Assembly (NCBI GenBank): GCA_905221605.1
Contig: CAJNDS010002160.1
Location: 295,001-359,000, forward strand
Source: Symbiodinium natans
Taxonomy: Eukaryota; Sar; Dinophyceae; Suessiales; Symbiodiniaceae
DNA length: 64,000 nt
Direction: 5' to 3'
A program made the position numbers and the translations under genes. Positions 1-8,886 of this stretch are shown here, in pieces. The notes beneath the pieces were generated by a model, which made no database searches, was not told where the DNA came from, and saw nothing but the letters and a program-made list of their open reading frames with translations. The number at the start of each line of letters is the position of its first letter. The first letter of the stretch is position 1.

Positions 1-104
1 CAGCACCGCTCCTGCTGCCTCTGCCGAGGACTTTGCATCAGCCAAACCGGGCTTTAGGCTTACTCGGAGGTTCAGGGTAGTTATAAAGAGTTTAGTTAGG
101 GTTT

Positions 105-184
105 AGGGTTTAGGGTTTAGGGTTTAGGGTTTAGGGTTTAGGGTTTCGGGTTTCGGGTTTAGGATTTAGGGTTTAGGGTTTAGG
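105..184. repeat. interstitial TTTAGGG array
   Basis: About eleven heptamers of TTTAGGG with variants TTTCGGG and TTTAGGA. It is interstitial, because non-telomeric sequence continues on both sides. Confidence 0.9.
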
Positions 185-1445
185 GCTTATCAACTGTAGG
201 GCTGGTTTAGGGTTGCAGGCTTCAGGGTTGGTTGGGGGTTGTCGCCTTTTGGGTTTCGGGGTTTAGGGTCGTGGGGGCTCGGGAAAGATGTTGGTCAGCT
301 CGTTTCGGCTCTCCGCACTCCTGGCTGACTCCTCATGTCGATGCTGTGTGCCGTGCTGGACTTTGTAGATTAGGGTTTTGGGTTTAGGGTTTTGGGTTTT
401 TGGGTTTAGGGTTTAGGGTTGAGGGTTGAGGGTTTTGGGTTTTAGGCGGGACATACAGCATGACCCTTAATGTGCACCTAACAAGTCCAGGGAGGTTCGA
501 GGGTTGAGGATGCTTGGATGTGTTGCACACTGGCTCACCCTTATAGTACTCATTCTCTGCCCGATAGACACTTTTCACTCTAAACCCGCAACCCTCAACC
601 CTTCTTCCTGAAGGATGAGCTGCCCACTGGCCACATTCTTGTGTTCACGCTTGCCCAAGGCCCAGAGAGAAGCCAAGCGCAAGTGTGCCATTCTCAAAGG
701 TCTCGTCTCTAGGGAGGCCCTTTTTCTGCCTAGGCTACCCTTGGGGTCCTTTAATATGGTCCCTTACCTCCCTTTAAAGGGTTCTGATGTAGGGGCCCTT
801 GGGGTTGTACAGGGTTTGTAAGGGGTAAATGCGGGGTCCCCTTTCAAAGGGCCCGTACGAAGGGACCATGCAACTACCCTAAGATTCGAGTGCCTGGCTA
901 AGAGTTTGACAAAGAGTCATGAGCAGACCTGGCGGCCAGACCAAACGAAGCTCATGAATCCATCCTCTAACCTCAGGGTTTAGGGCATAGGGTTAGGGTT
1001 TGGGGGGAGGCGCTGTTGCCGCAAGCGTGGGGTCCCGGAACATCATGGAAGGATGCCTAGTATGGCGACAATTCCTCTTTGGGGGGGGGGGGGGGGGGGG
1101 GGGTTAGGATCACTTATTTCTACGATCCCAATGGTAAATATTTTGGTACTTGGGGAAGCTAGCATGCTTTTGGGGATCTTATCAGTGTGTTTGACATGGG
1201 ACCGCTGCTTCAACAATTTTTCGCCAAAGTGTCAAGCCCAAAGCCCGAGACCAAAACTCTGAACCCGTCATCCTACAACCCCACAAACCCTAAAAACCAC
1301 TGACTAGGATTGTTTTAATCGTGATTTCCTAATGACCATCTGTTCATCTAGCCCAAAACCCTAAACCCTATCATAATACAACCATAAGCAAGCGATTTTC
1401 ATAGGACTCCCTAACCCGCCCCCGATGACCCCAAAAGACCTCGCT

Positions 1446-1535
1446 ATGAGCCTTGCTGCTGAGGTTCTTCCTGACGGGCTGGGTGATCTCATCTTCGGCG
1501 AAAGCGCCAGCTGCACAGAAAACTGCGGGAGTTCG
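1446..1535 (+). CDS. candidate host exon, function unknown
   Basis: An open plus-strand block with a natural-looking translation (it includes LAAEVLPDGLGDLIFGES) lies between telomere-like arrays. Edges are approximate. No family is recognised and a chance open frame is possible. Confidence 0.35.
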
Positions 1536-2155
1536 GGGAGGGGGAGGTTGTGTTTTCGGGTCTAGGGGTTCACTCGGAAATACGGGTGTTAAAGGGTTTA
1601 GGCTTTATAGGCTCTCGGGCGGATAGGTTAACAACCCTACAGGGTTTATAGGGTTTAGGGTATATTGTTTAGGGTTTACGGTGTACGGCCCTAAAACCCT
1701 ACATTCAAAACTCCATAGACAAACGGGCCGCTATTTGGTTGAACTTCTACCTCGAACCTGAGCCATCTCGGCCAAAGCACGCCATATCCCGATTTCCTTC
1801 CGAGGTAGTATTCTGGGGCGCTAAGAGTTTGGGGTGGAGAGTTTAGGGTTTAGGGTTTCCCTAAACCCCAAACCCCAAACCCCCCTAAACCGCAAATCCC
1901 AAAAATGGCAGAAAATATGGATCTTGAAGTTGTGACGGTACTTGTAGAGACGCAAACGCACCCCCTCATGCCTGCATGCTTGCAATATCAGATGCTGAAG
2001 CCAACACCCTCAACCCATGGACCCTGTAAAATCGTAATCCTAAACTCTAAACTCTCTAAACCCTAAACCCTAAACCCTAACCCCAAACCCTAAACCCCAC
2101 ACCCTAAACCCTAAACCCCAGTCCCGTATCCTAAGCCTCCAAACCCCACACCATT

Positions 2156-2251
2156 GACTCGTTTGTGGCAAAGGCTGTTGGTGAGCTACTGGATGTCGGC
2201 CCAGTGGCGTGGGTCGCTTTGCCTGACAAAGTGGGCGGGTCCGGGTCTTCA
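2156..2251 (+). CDS. candidate host exon, function unknown
   Basis: The open frame contains DSFVAKAVGELLDVGP and VAWVALPDKVGG, then runs directly into a TTTAGGG array at 2250-2350 that would be intron. No protein family is recognised. Confidence 0.45.
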
Positions 2252-2350
2252 GGGTTTAGGGTTTAGGGTTTAGGGTTTAGGGTTTAGGGGTTAGGGGTTT
2301 AGGGTTTAGGGGTTTAGGGTTTAGGGTTTAGGGTTTAGGGTTTAGGGTTT
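2250..2350. repeat. interstitial TTTAGGG array
   Basis: Roughly fourteen TTTAGGG units with a few 8-mer variants (GGGGTTTA). Confidence 0.9.
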
Positions 2351-2781
2351 GGGGGCGCTAGTACAAACCCTATAAAACGATCAGAAACCCTACTTAAAAC
2401 CGTCTAACAGAACCCTCATAGCAACCTATGGCCCTCTCAAAGCCTATCAAAACTCAATAAAACCTACAAAACCCTATTACCTAAGTCCTAAGCCCTAAAC
2501 CTATCAACCCTCAAGACCAGCAAATTGTAGGTGTAGGATTTAGGGTCTAGGGTCTAGGGTTTAGGGTTGCACAGGAGGGTTTTGCCACGACTCATGATTG
2601 TGACTTCTGAGAAAGTTCCCCCAAACTTGAGTCCAGAAGCCTACACCTTTCCTAGAACCCGAAAGGTTTAGGGGTTGGGGCCTAGGGTTTAGAGACCTTC
2701 AAGCCCTTGAACCCCAAGCCCTCAGTTCAACCACGGGGTTCCCCCCCGAAACCCTAAACCTAAAACCTGAATCCCTAAACC

Positions 2782-2907
2782 CTACAGGGTGGGGCCCCCT
2801 TACTATACTAACTGTAGTTAAGGGACTTATAACCTAACTTAGGGTCCTTATAACCCAATTTAGGGCCCTTATAACTCTACTTATAACTAGGGGGCCCCAC
2901 CCTGTAG
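2782..2907. mobile_element. miniature inverted-repeat element, 126 bp
   Basis: Perfect 19-bp terminal inverted repeats (2782-2800 and 2889-2907, starting CTACAGGGTGGGG) enclose about 88 bp. The interior contains three degenerate copies of a roughly 22-bp motif around TTATAAC. There is no coding capacity. The structure is that of a MITE; the superfamily cannot be assigned. Confidence 0.7.
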
Positions 2908-2951
2908 AACCCTCGGCTTCCAAAAGCCTTAAAACCCTAATTAAAACCTTT

Positions 2952-3019
2952 AGGTTTAGGGTTTAGGGTTTAGGGTTTAGGGTTTAGGGTTTAGGGTTTA
3001 GGGTTTAGGGTTTAGGGTG
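2952..3019. repeat. interstitial TTTAGGG array
   Basis: Nine to ten nearly perfect TTTAGGG heptamers. Confidence 0.9.
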
Positions 3020-4069
3020 TAGGGGCTTACACCTCCACAAGCCTAAAACCCTAAAGCCTAAACCAGTAAAGCTCTTGAAGGGTTCAGTCTAAGACTCCTG
3101 GCCAGGTGAGATGCCACGTCAGCGAGGCTCGTTGATGCGTGGAGATTCTTTTGGTATAGGTTTGGGGTTTAGGGTTTGGGGTCCAGGGTTTAGGGTTTAG
3201 GCTTTAGGGTTTAGGGTTCAGGGTCTAGGCCCTAAGCCCTAAACCCGAAGTCACAAAACCCTGAAACCGAAACACCCTAAGCCTTCACAGCTCTAACGTG
3301 GACCCCTCAAAGTGCCGTATTGCAGGTGCTGCGGGCATCTGAAAGCGGACCTAGCGCGGAGGCGTTAAAAGGATGCCCTAAGCCATAAACCATGTAAACT
3401 TTACCCTAAAAACCTAAACCCTAAACCCTAAGCCCTAAATCCTAAACGCAAGTTTTTTTTCAATTCATCCCTAACCCTCTTAAACCTCAAGCCCCAAAAC
3501 CCTGAACCTTAAACCGGAAACCCTACTGACACCGGGCTCGAGCACCAGACTGTGAAATCCGACGAAACCCCATAAACCCTAATGTAAGTTTAGGGTTTGG
3601 GGTTTAGTGTTTGGTGTTTAGGGTTTAGGGTTTAGGGTAGCCTAATCCCTCCGAGCCCTAAGCCCCCAACTCCCTAAACCCTACACCCTACAGACCCTAT
3701 AAGCCCTACATACCCTCTACACCGCCATAAGCCCTACAACGCCTGACCCCGTAAACCCTAAGCTCCATAAACCCTAAACTCCATAAACCCTAAGCCTGAA
3801 GCCGTAGAGACCCTATCACCCCAACTCCATATGCCCTAAAACTAAGCCCTAAATCCTTGTAAACCCTATAAACCCTCCACAACCCCCCTAAACCCCATGG
3901 ACCTCCAGAAGCCCACAAACCCCATAGAAACCCTGAGCTCCAAAAACCCATATACCCATAAACCCCCCATACAAAAAAACAAAATAGATAACCAATAAAA
4001 AAACAACCATAAACCCATAAACCCCCCATTACAAAGAAAAAAAAAAAAAAAAAACAGACGTGGCCCTAG

Positions 4070-4156
4070 GAGCAAGTGGCTCCCGGAGAAGAGCTCGTGA
4101 AGGACATGGCCTCCAAGCTTCAGTTCAACCTTGTGACGCTCGGCCTGAGATTGAAG
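4070..4156 (+). CDS. candidate host exon, function unknown
   Basis: An acceptor-like CCCTAG precedes the block. Twenty-nine codons read through (including ELVKDMASKLQFNLVTLGL) and it can end at AAG followed by GCTTAG, a GC-type donor, after which a TTTAGGG array begins. This is the last exon-like block before the viral element and has the same strand as the blocks on its far side. No family is recognised. Confidence 0.5.
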
Positions 4157-4540
4157 GCTTAGGGTTTAGGGTTTAGGGTTTAGGGTTTAGGGTTTAGGGT
4201 TTAGGTTTGACAGGGTTCGTCAGGTTAGTAGGGTTTTTGGGCGTTCAGAGTTTAGGGTTTGCGAGTTTAGGGTCTGGGTTGTGAGGGTGTTGCAGCTTCG
4301 GTTGTACAGCCCCAATGGAAAGCGTTTAGGCTTTGGGGTTTGGGGTTTGGGGTCTGGGAATCGGGGTGTAGGTTGAATGCTTAGGTAAGTGCATCCCAAT
4401 GCACAAGTTTGCGTGTATCTAGATGTTTCAAGATGCTCAGATGCGTTATTCATTTCGGGTGCGGGGTTGGGGTTTAGGGAAGGGTGTAGGGTGGAGTGAC
4501 AGACCCGCGGCCCACTGCAAAAAAATGTGACGTTTTGGGT

Positions 4541-4754
4541 CCCCCCCCCCCCCCCACGCCCCCCCCCCCCCCCCTCCCCCCCCCCCCCCCCCCAACCCCC
4601 CCCCCCCCCCCCCCACCCCCCCCCCAACCCACCCCCCCCCCCCCCACCCCCCCCCCCACCCCCCCCCCCACCCCCCCCCCACCCCCCCCCCCCCCCACCC
4701 CCCCCCCCCAACCCCCCCCCCACACCCCCCCCCCACCCCCCCCCCCCCCCCCCC
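4541..4754. repeat. C-rich homopolymer tract (left of the deleted copy)
   Basis: About 214 bp of C runs interrupted by single A, AA or T. It directly abuts the AAAAAATAG end of the deleted element copy. All long Gly- or Pro-rich frames across it are artefacts of the homopolymer. The length is unreliable in any assembly. Confidence 0.9.
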
Positions 4755-6099
4755 AAAAAATAGTAAAAAGGCTGATTGTGGGGCTTCCACCTCCGGCCTC
4801 TGGGGTCAACACCGCCCCATCTTCATTACTCATCACGCATTTTCACACATCATTTTCATCATCATCATCTTCTTCATTCTTCATCATCATCTTCCCCTCA
4901 TTCGTTTTATGGGGGTTGGTTCTAGGGTGTTATCATGAAATCTTCATTATTAAGTAGATTTACCCTCCTCGTTCATCACATTTCATCCTCTCATTCATTA
5001 TTTTCATCATAATTTCAGGGATTATCATAATTCCTAGGTTTCTGGGGTGTTTTACCCTCTAATGTTTTGTCAAATATTCATAATAAATTTTATTATGAAT
5101 GTTTACTGGGGTTTTTGTGGTTTAAGTTTAACCAAATTTCAATAAAACATTATTATATTTCATATATGGGTCGCTAATACTTCTTCCACTATAGTGGGGG
5201 TTCATATTACTAACCATCTCATAGTTATGAATCAGTTTTAAATCAAGGTCATCCATGTTTCATATTCTCCTTTTCTGTTTCATCCGTTGGTCTCTTCAAT
5301 CCACATTTACACATATAATATGTTCGTGCCATATAATATTTTTAGATAATAATTAATTTTTACTTTTTGCTTTTGGTTTAGCCTTTGGTTTCGGGCTTTC
5401 CTCACCTTTCAACTTTTTAACCTCCTTTTTTAAATCTTCAACTTCTTTCATTAACTCTTTCACACAACCCCATAACACAACTGACATTTTATTATACGCC
5501 AGTAATTTCATATTATCATTGTTATGATATATTATATTGTCCCACTCCGGTGGAATTTTTGCATCCTTTACATCATCCGCTATAAAACCCAAATTACTTT
5601 TCTTTTCTTCATCGTTAATAAAATTGTATGTTTTCGGTTGTATATATTTAACTACTTTATAACATTCTTTATTATTCACTTCTTTTATATTCTCTTTTAT
5701 TTTAACATCTGATGTTTCAATTAGCGCAGTGCAGGTTAGAGTTCCTCCAATGTCAGCGTTATTAGTTGTAGTAAAGAAACCGTATACATCAACGCCTGTA
5801 TTTGTAGCGTCTAATCTTGATAAATTATTATTACTTAATCTAATAAATCCATCCGTATCGGGATTATTTATTAATACCCTTTGTGAACCTGAAACATCAG
5901 TGTTTGTAATTTCTAGTTGACCGACTAAAGTAACTTTTCCATCAGTTAACTGAATTTCTGGCGTTGATGCTTCTAATCCAACTGTTAAATTAATATCTCC
6001 TAATGCATCACCATTTCTAATATATAATTTATATTGAGTATCCAACACTTCTTTAAATTCACTACTATTCTGGAACATAAAACGCCCCCAGCTAATAAC
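4755..6099. mobile_element. internally deleted, truncated derivative of the Polinton-like element
   Basis: Bases 4755-5256 repeat the left terminal repeat plus the last codons of the first element gene (equivalent to 6311-6814, with an A9/A6 difference). At 5255-5256 the sequence jumps to the equivalent of 15038 and then follows the fibre-gene region almost without change to 6099 (equivalent to 15882), where it ends in a C-tract. The joint shares only the two bases AT, and about 8.2 kb (capsid-distal left genes, polymerase, ATPase and one nuclease) is missing. The near identity implies a recent origin. Alternatives are a mis-join of two haplotypes or copies across the C-tract. Confidence 0.75.
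5353..6098 (-). pseudogene. fibre C-terminal fragment with S74 chaperone domain (duplicate copy)
   Basis: Minus-strand frame encoding the last roughly 248 residues of the fibre protein whose full copy is at 15136-17506. It includes the S74 signature SDVKIKENIKEV. Only one amino-acid difference was noticed (Tyr for His in KECYKVV). The upstream end is lost in the C-tract, so any start codon lies in homopolymer and the Gly-rich leader is spurious. It is probably not expressed as a functional fibre. Confidence 0.75.
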
Positions 6100-6310
6100 C
6101 CCCCACCCCCCCCCCCCCCCTCCCCCCCCCCCGCAACCCCCCCCCCCCCCCCACCCCCCCCCCCCCCCACCCCCCCCCCCCCCCACCCCACCCCCCCCCC
6201 CACCCCCCCCCCCCCCCCCCACCCCCCCCCCCACCCCCCCCCCCCCCCCAACCCCCCCCAACCCTCCCCCCCCCCCACCCCCCCCCCCCCCCCCCCCCCC
6301 CACCCCCCCC
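6100..6310. repeat. C-rich homopolymer tract at the left end of the element
   Basis: About 211 bp of C runs with scattered A and T. It ends exactly where the terminal repeat begins (A9-TAGTAAAAAGG). It is similar in length to the 4541-4754 tract and on the same strand as the short C-tract at the right end. Confidence 0.9.
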
Positions 6311-6690
6311 AAAAAAAAATAGTAAAAAGGCTGATTGTGGGGCTTCCACCTCCGGCCTCTGGGGTCAACACAGCCCCATCTTCATTATTCATCACGCATT
6401 TTCACACATCATTTTCATCATCATCATCTTCTTCATTCTTCATCATCATCTTCCCCTCATTCGTTTTATGGGGGTTGGTTCTAGGGTGTTATCATGAAAT
6501 CTTCATTATTAAGTAGATTTACCCTCCTCGTTCATCACATTTCATCCTCTCATTCATTATTTTCATCATAATTTCAGGGATTATCATAATTCCTAGGTTT
6601 CTGGGGTGTTTTACCCTCTAATGTTTTGTCAAATATTCATAATAAATTTATTATGAATGTTTACTGGGGTTTTTGTGGTTTAAGTTTAAC
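6311..6690. repeat. left terminal inverted repeat
   Basis: Starts A9-TAGTAAAAAGGCTGATTG and matches the reverse complement of 26912-27287 with scattered differences and small indels that increase inward. It contains (CAT/CTT)n runs near 6415-6450 and a perfect 24-bp palindrome at 6635-6658. A third copy lies at 4755-5130. Confidence 0.93.
6635..6658. terminator. perfect 24-bp AT palindrome after the leftmost gene
   Basis: ATTCATAATAAA and its exact reverse complement, 27 bp beyond the stop of the minus-strand gene 6686-7429. A matching imperfect palindrome follows the rightmost gene (26940-26962). The position fits the hairpin transcription-end signals known from mimivirus-like viruses and virophages. 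The role is inferred. Confidence 0.6.
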
Positions 6691-7429
6691 CAAATTTCAA
6701 TAAAACATTATTATATTTCATATATGGGTCGTTAATACTTCTTCCACTATAGTGGGGGTTCATATTACTAACCATCTCATAGTTATGAATCAGTTTTAAA
6801 TCAAGGTCATCCATCTGTTCTTTACTAACAAAATATTTACTTCCTCGCCTTTCAACTTTCATACCTCCTCTATATTTATTAATATTAGAACTCCAAAGCT
6901 TATAAAGATATGGGTCTTTGTTTCCATAAGTTTGTGGTTTAGGAATATCTAATTCATTCATTAATTTGTCAATAAACTGTTTTACAGGAACCCAAGTTTT
7001 AGTTTCTATACTTGCAACGTCTTTCAAATGTTGTTTGTATGCTCCTCCTAATGTAAAGTTTTTATATCTGTGTCCTGTCTCTTCTTCATCATCCTCATCA
7101 TCTTCATCACCCTCATCATCTTCAACTAGTTCAACTTGTTCTAGAAGTTCAAAATTAATCTTTTCCAGTTTCTGCTCACTGCAAACAAACCTGTTATTTA
7201 CTTTCTTAATGTCAAGAATGTTAAGATATGACATAAATATGTCTTTCCATTTAGGGTTATTCATGCTATAGTTTCCCATTGATTTTTCTTCACAGTCAAG
7301 CATTTGTTTTTCATATTTCAACATTGCACTCTTCATTGACACATTACTCGTTGTTGTTATTCTTTCCAATTCTTCAATATGATGTTCTGCATTCTTTTTC
7401 AATTGCTCTGTATTAACTTTAGTTGTCAT
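6686..7429 (-). CDS. hypothetical protein with acidic stretch (247 aa)
   Basis: Not recognised. The protein is hydrophilic and begins with a helical, charged region. A dense Asp/Glu run lies near residues 102-117 (EDDEGDEDDEDDEEE). A Lys/Arg-rich second half follows, ending in NDPYMKYNNVLLKFG. There is no signal peptide or membrane segment. It is the leftmost gene and reads outward; its stop sits at the inner edge of the terminal repeat, followed by a palindrome. A CTTAAAG box lies 26 bp upstream of the ATG on the same strand. The last 42 or so codons are duplicated in the deleted copy at about 5130-5252. An acidic DNA-mimic or nucleoprotein role is only a guess. Confidence 0.8.
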   Translation of the reverse strand: MTTKVNTEQLKKNAEHHIEELERITTTSNVSMKSAMLKYEKQMLDCEEKSMGNYSMNNPKWKDIFMSYLNILDIKKVNNRFVCSEQKLEKINFELLEQVELVEDDEGDEDDEDDEEETGHRYKNFTLGGAYKQHLKDVASIETKTWVPVKQFIDKLMNELDIPKPQTYGNKDPYLYKLWSSNINKYRGGMKVERRGSKYFVSKEQMDDLDLKLIHNYEMVSNMNPHYSGRSINDPYMKYNNVLLKFG

Positions 7430-7455
7430 TACTATATATTAGTATATGGTATTTT

Positions 7456-7466
7456 ATCTTTAAGTC
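7456..7466 (-). promoter_or_regulatory. CTTAAAGA box upstream of the 247-aa gene
   Basis: On the minus strand this reads GACTTAAAGAT, 26 bp before the ATG at 7429. It is the same box found on the plus strand before six other terminal genes. Confidence 0.6.
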
Positions 7467-7471
7467 TATTT

Positions 7472-7682
7472 TCAATTATTATAATCATCAAATACATCAT
7501 TCAAATAATTTTTCAATTCATTACTATCTATATAATTCATATCATAACTGATCAAGTCATTTAAATATTCATAAACAATTAATTTACATAACCATTTATC
7601 AGCATATGCATTTTTTGTAATAGCTATATCTCATTGTTGATATATTTGGTTTGTTATTAATAAATTCTGTCAACCACCCCTC
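7472..7682 (-). pseudogene. 3' fragment of a paralogue of the right-end gene 26310-26911
   Basis: Minus-strand translation gives DKWLCKLIVYEYLN and, near the stop, ELKNYLND and FDDYNN, almost the same words as the C-terminus of the right-end gene. Upstream, NISTMRYSYYK aligns with its NIPTMKYSFYN. A one-base shift near 7605-7615 breaks the frame. Homology stops where the 21-bp tandem repeat starts at about 7683. Both copies read outward, so it looks like the remains of a longer inverted repeat or a conversion tract between the two ends. Confidence 0.75.
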
Positions 7683-7912
7683 ATTAAAATGACGGTGTCC
7701 CTCATTCTAATGACGCTTCCCTCATTAAAATGACGGTGTCCCTCAATAAAATGACGGTGTCCCTCATTAAAATGACGGTGTCCCTCATTCTAATGACGGT
7801 TCCCCTCATTTGAATGACGGTTCCCTTCATTTGAATGACGGTTCCCCTCATTTGAATGACGGTTCCCCTCATTTGAATGACGGTTCCCCTCATTTGAATG
7901 AGGGTTCCCTTC
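7683..7912. repeat. 21-bp minisatellite, 11 units
   Basis: Eleven units of about 21 bp, consensus CTCATTNNAATGACGGTNCCC, in two blocks: five or six with AAAATGACGGTGTCC and five with TTGAATGACGGTTCC. It lies between divergently transcribed genes. Open frames across it on both strands are repeat artefacts. Possible roles are origin, enhancer or spacer; none is shown. Confidence 0.9.
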
Positions 7913-7928
7913 TGACCTCCCCGCGCCC

Positions 7929-7940
7929 CTACTTAAAGAC
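7929..7940 (+). promoter_or_regulatory. CTACTTAAAGAC promoter-like box
   Basis: Lies 17 bp before the ATG at 7958. The surrounding sequence from GCGCCCCTACTTAAAG to GGTATGGAGCC is repeated before the next gene (8376-8418), so the whole upstream region was duplicated. Confidence 0.65.
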
Positions 7941-7957
7941 TAGACCCCTTAAAAGGT

Positions 7958-8233
7958 ATGGAGCCCATGACCGAGCAACCCCAACAGATAAAATATTATA
8001 ATCGTCTTATAGACTATGATGATGAAGAACCCCCTTTTAGTTGTTTTATGTGTAATGATAAAAAGAAACATTTAAATGATTCAATACAATCTTTACCAGA
8101 ACATATAACACAAAATATTGTATATTTCACTGGTTGTAAATTTTGTGAGAAAACCTTTGAATGTTGTGATTTATGTGATGAAATAGAAGCACTGAAAAAA
8201 CAGCGCAATAAAAAGATGCAAGAAGACAACTAG
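7958..8233 (+). CDS. small zinc-binding protein, probably frameshifted (91 aa)
   Basis: The protein has two CxxC pairs (FSCFMCND near residues 24-31 and CKFCEKTFECCDLC near 65-78) separated by SLPEHITQNIVYFTG, then a charged coiled-coil-like tail. The spacing CxxC, LPE(x), CxxC is shared with the gene at 26310-26911 near the other end, so the two are likely paralogues. The frame stops at 8233. A different frame continues a coiled-coil (RRQLEMKVDRISQERE) to a stop at 8310, so a one-base indel in the A-runs at 8195-8200 or 8210-8214 probably truncates a longer protein. It starts MEP, like the following gene, and has a CTTAAAG box upstream. Function unknown. Confidence 0.75.
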   Translation: MEPMTEQPQQIKYYNRLIDYDDEEPPFSCFMCNDKKKHLNDSIQSLPEHITQNIVYFTGCKFCEKTFECCDLCDEIEALKKQRNKKMQEDN

Positions 8234-8316
8234 AAATGAAAGTAGACAGAATATCACAGGAACGAGAACAAATATATGATGAACACGATGAAAACAACTT
8301 CACATACTAATTAAGC

Positions 8317-8338
8317 TTTATAATATATATATTATAAA
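8317..8338. terminator. 22-bp perfect AT palindrome
   Basis: TTTATAATATA repeated as its exact reverse complement, just beyond the second-frame stop at 8310 of the zinc-binding gene. It fits the hairpin-at-gene-end pattern of this element. Confidence 0.6.
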
Positions 8339-8381
8339 ACCTAATTTCAAGGAGGAGCCCACCAGCCCAGCCCCAGCGCCC

Positions 8382-8393
8382 CTACTTAAAGGG
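8382..8393 (+). promoter_or_regulatory. CTACTTAAAGGG promoter-like box
   Basis: Lies 18 bp before the ATG at 8412. It is the second copy of the duplicated upstream region seen before 7958. Confidence 0.6.
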
Positions 8394-8411
8394 AAGGCAC
8401 CCTTAAAGGGT

Positions 8412-8783
8412 ATGGAGCCTGATGACGGAAGTCCCGACTTAAAGGATGAAACCCTATATACTTATATGGAAGATACATTAAAAAAATCTGTTATGAAATA
8501 CGTTTTATCTTCAAAAATAGGTGAGATTAAAGTTAATAATAAAGGTAAACAGCTAAAGCGAGTAATTATAAACGGTAAAGAGTATCCATATAATCAATCA
8601 AAACCTTTTACAGAGCGTTTAACAAAGAAACTAGACAAAATATCTAAAACTCCAGAATATAAACGTTTTAAAGTATTAAACGACGCTTCTAAAAAAGTTA
8701 TGGTTCGTCAAGCATTAAAAAGCTACGCTATTAAAAACAAAGCATCAATTACAGATGAAAAATCCGCCTTAATCTTATGCTAA
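8412..8783 (+). CDS. hypothetical protein, possibly the N-terminal part of the polymerase (123 aa)
   Basis: A basic protein with no recognised domain. It begins MEPDDGSPDLKDE and carries Lys-rich segments such as KVNNKGKQLKRVIING. Immediately downstream, the polymerase frame is open from 8773 with a conserved-looking stretch (NINLSGFKGLSYLKYQ) before its first ATG at 8887. No promoter box precedes 8887, whereas one precedes 8412. This suggests that 8412-8783 and the polymerase were one reading frame, now shifted between 8770 and 8783. The alternative is a separate small basic protein. Confidence 0.7.
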   Translation: MEPDDGSPDLKDETLYTYMEDTLKKSVMKYVLSSKIGEIKVNNKGKQLKRVIINGKEYPYNQSKPFTERLTKKLDKISKTPEYKRFKVLNDASKKVMVRQALKSYAIKNKASITDEKSALILC

Positions 8784-8886
8784 TTCTTATTCCATTTCAA
8801 ACATAAATCTTTCAGGTTTTAAAGGTTTATCATACCTTAAATATCAAAAAGAACGCTTAAACGATTATCTTAAGAAACATAAGAGC

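Larger units (their letters stand above)
1..4540. other. host left flank: telomere-like arrays with exon-like islands
   Basis: This stretch is dominated by degenerate TTTAGGG or CCCTAAA arrays in both orientations, with a G-tract near 1080-1103. Short plus-strand open blocks of ordinary amino-acid composition lie between arrays, near 1446-1535, 2156-2251, 3326-3370 and 4070-4156. No complete host gene can be built from it. The composition contrasts sharply with the AT-rich element that follows. Confidence 0.6.

Noticed and set aside
105-184. True chromosome end
   Set aside because: Arrays are short, occur in both orientations across 64 kb and are followed by coding-like sequence; they are interstitial.
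4220-4957. Long Gly-rich and Pro-rich frames across the first C-tract
   Set aside because: They are translations of a C/G homopolymer with occasional A or T, open in all frames; no independent coding signal.
6000-6516. Gly-rich or Pro-rich frames over the second C-tract, and the Gly-rich leader of the fibre fragment
   Set aside because: Homopolymer artefacts; the fibre fragment simply loses its upstream end in the tract.
7683-7912. CRISPR-like array
   Set aside because: Units are contiguous 21-bp tandem repeats without unique spacers, in a eukaryotic setting.
7702-8001. Repeat-encoded proteins on both strands of the 21-bp array
   Set aside because: Open only because the unit is a multiple of three; no conserved start or box for them.
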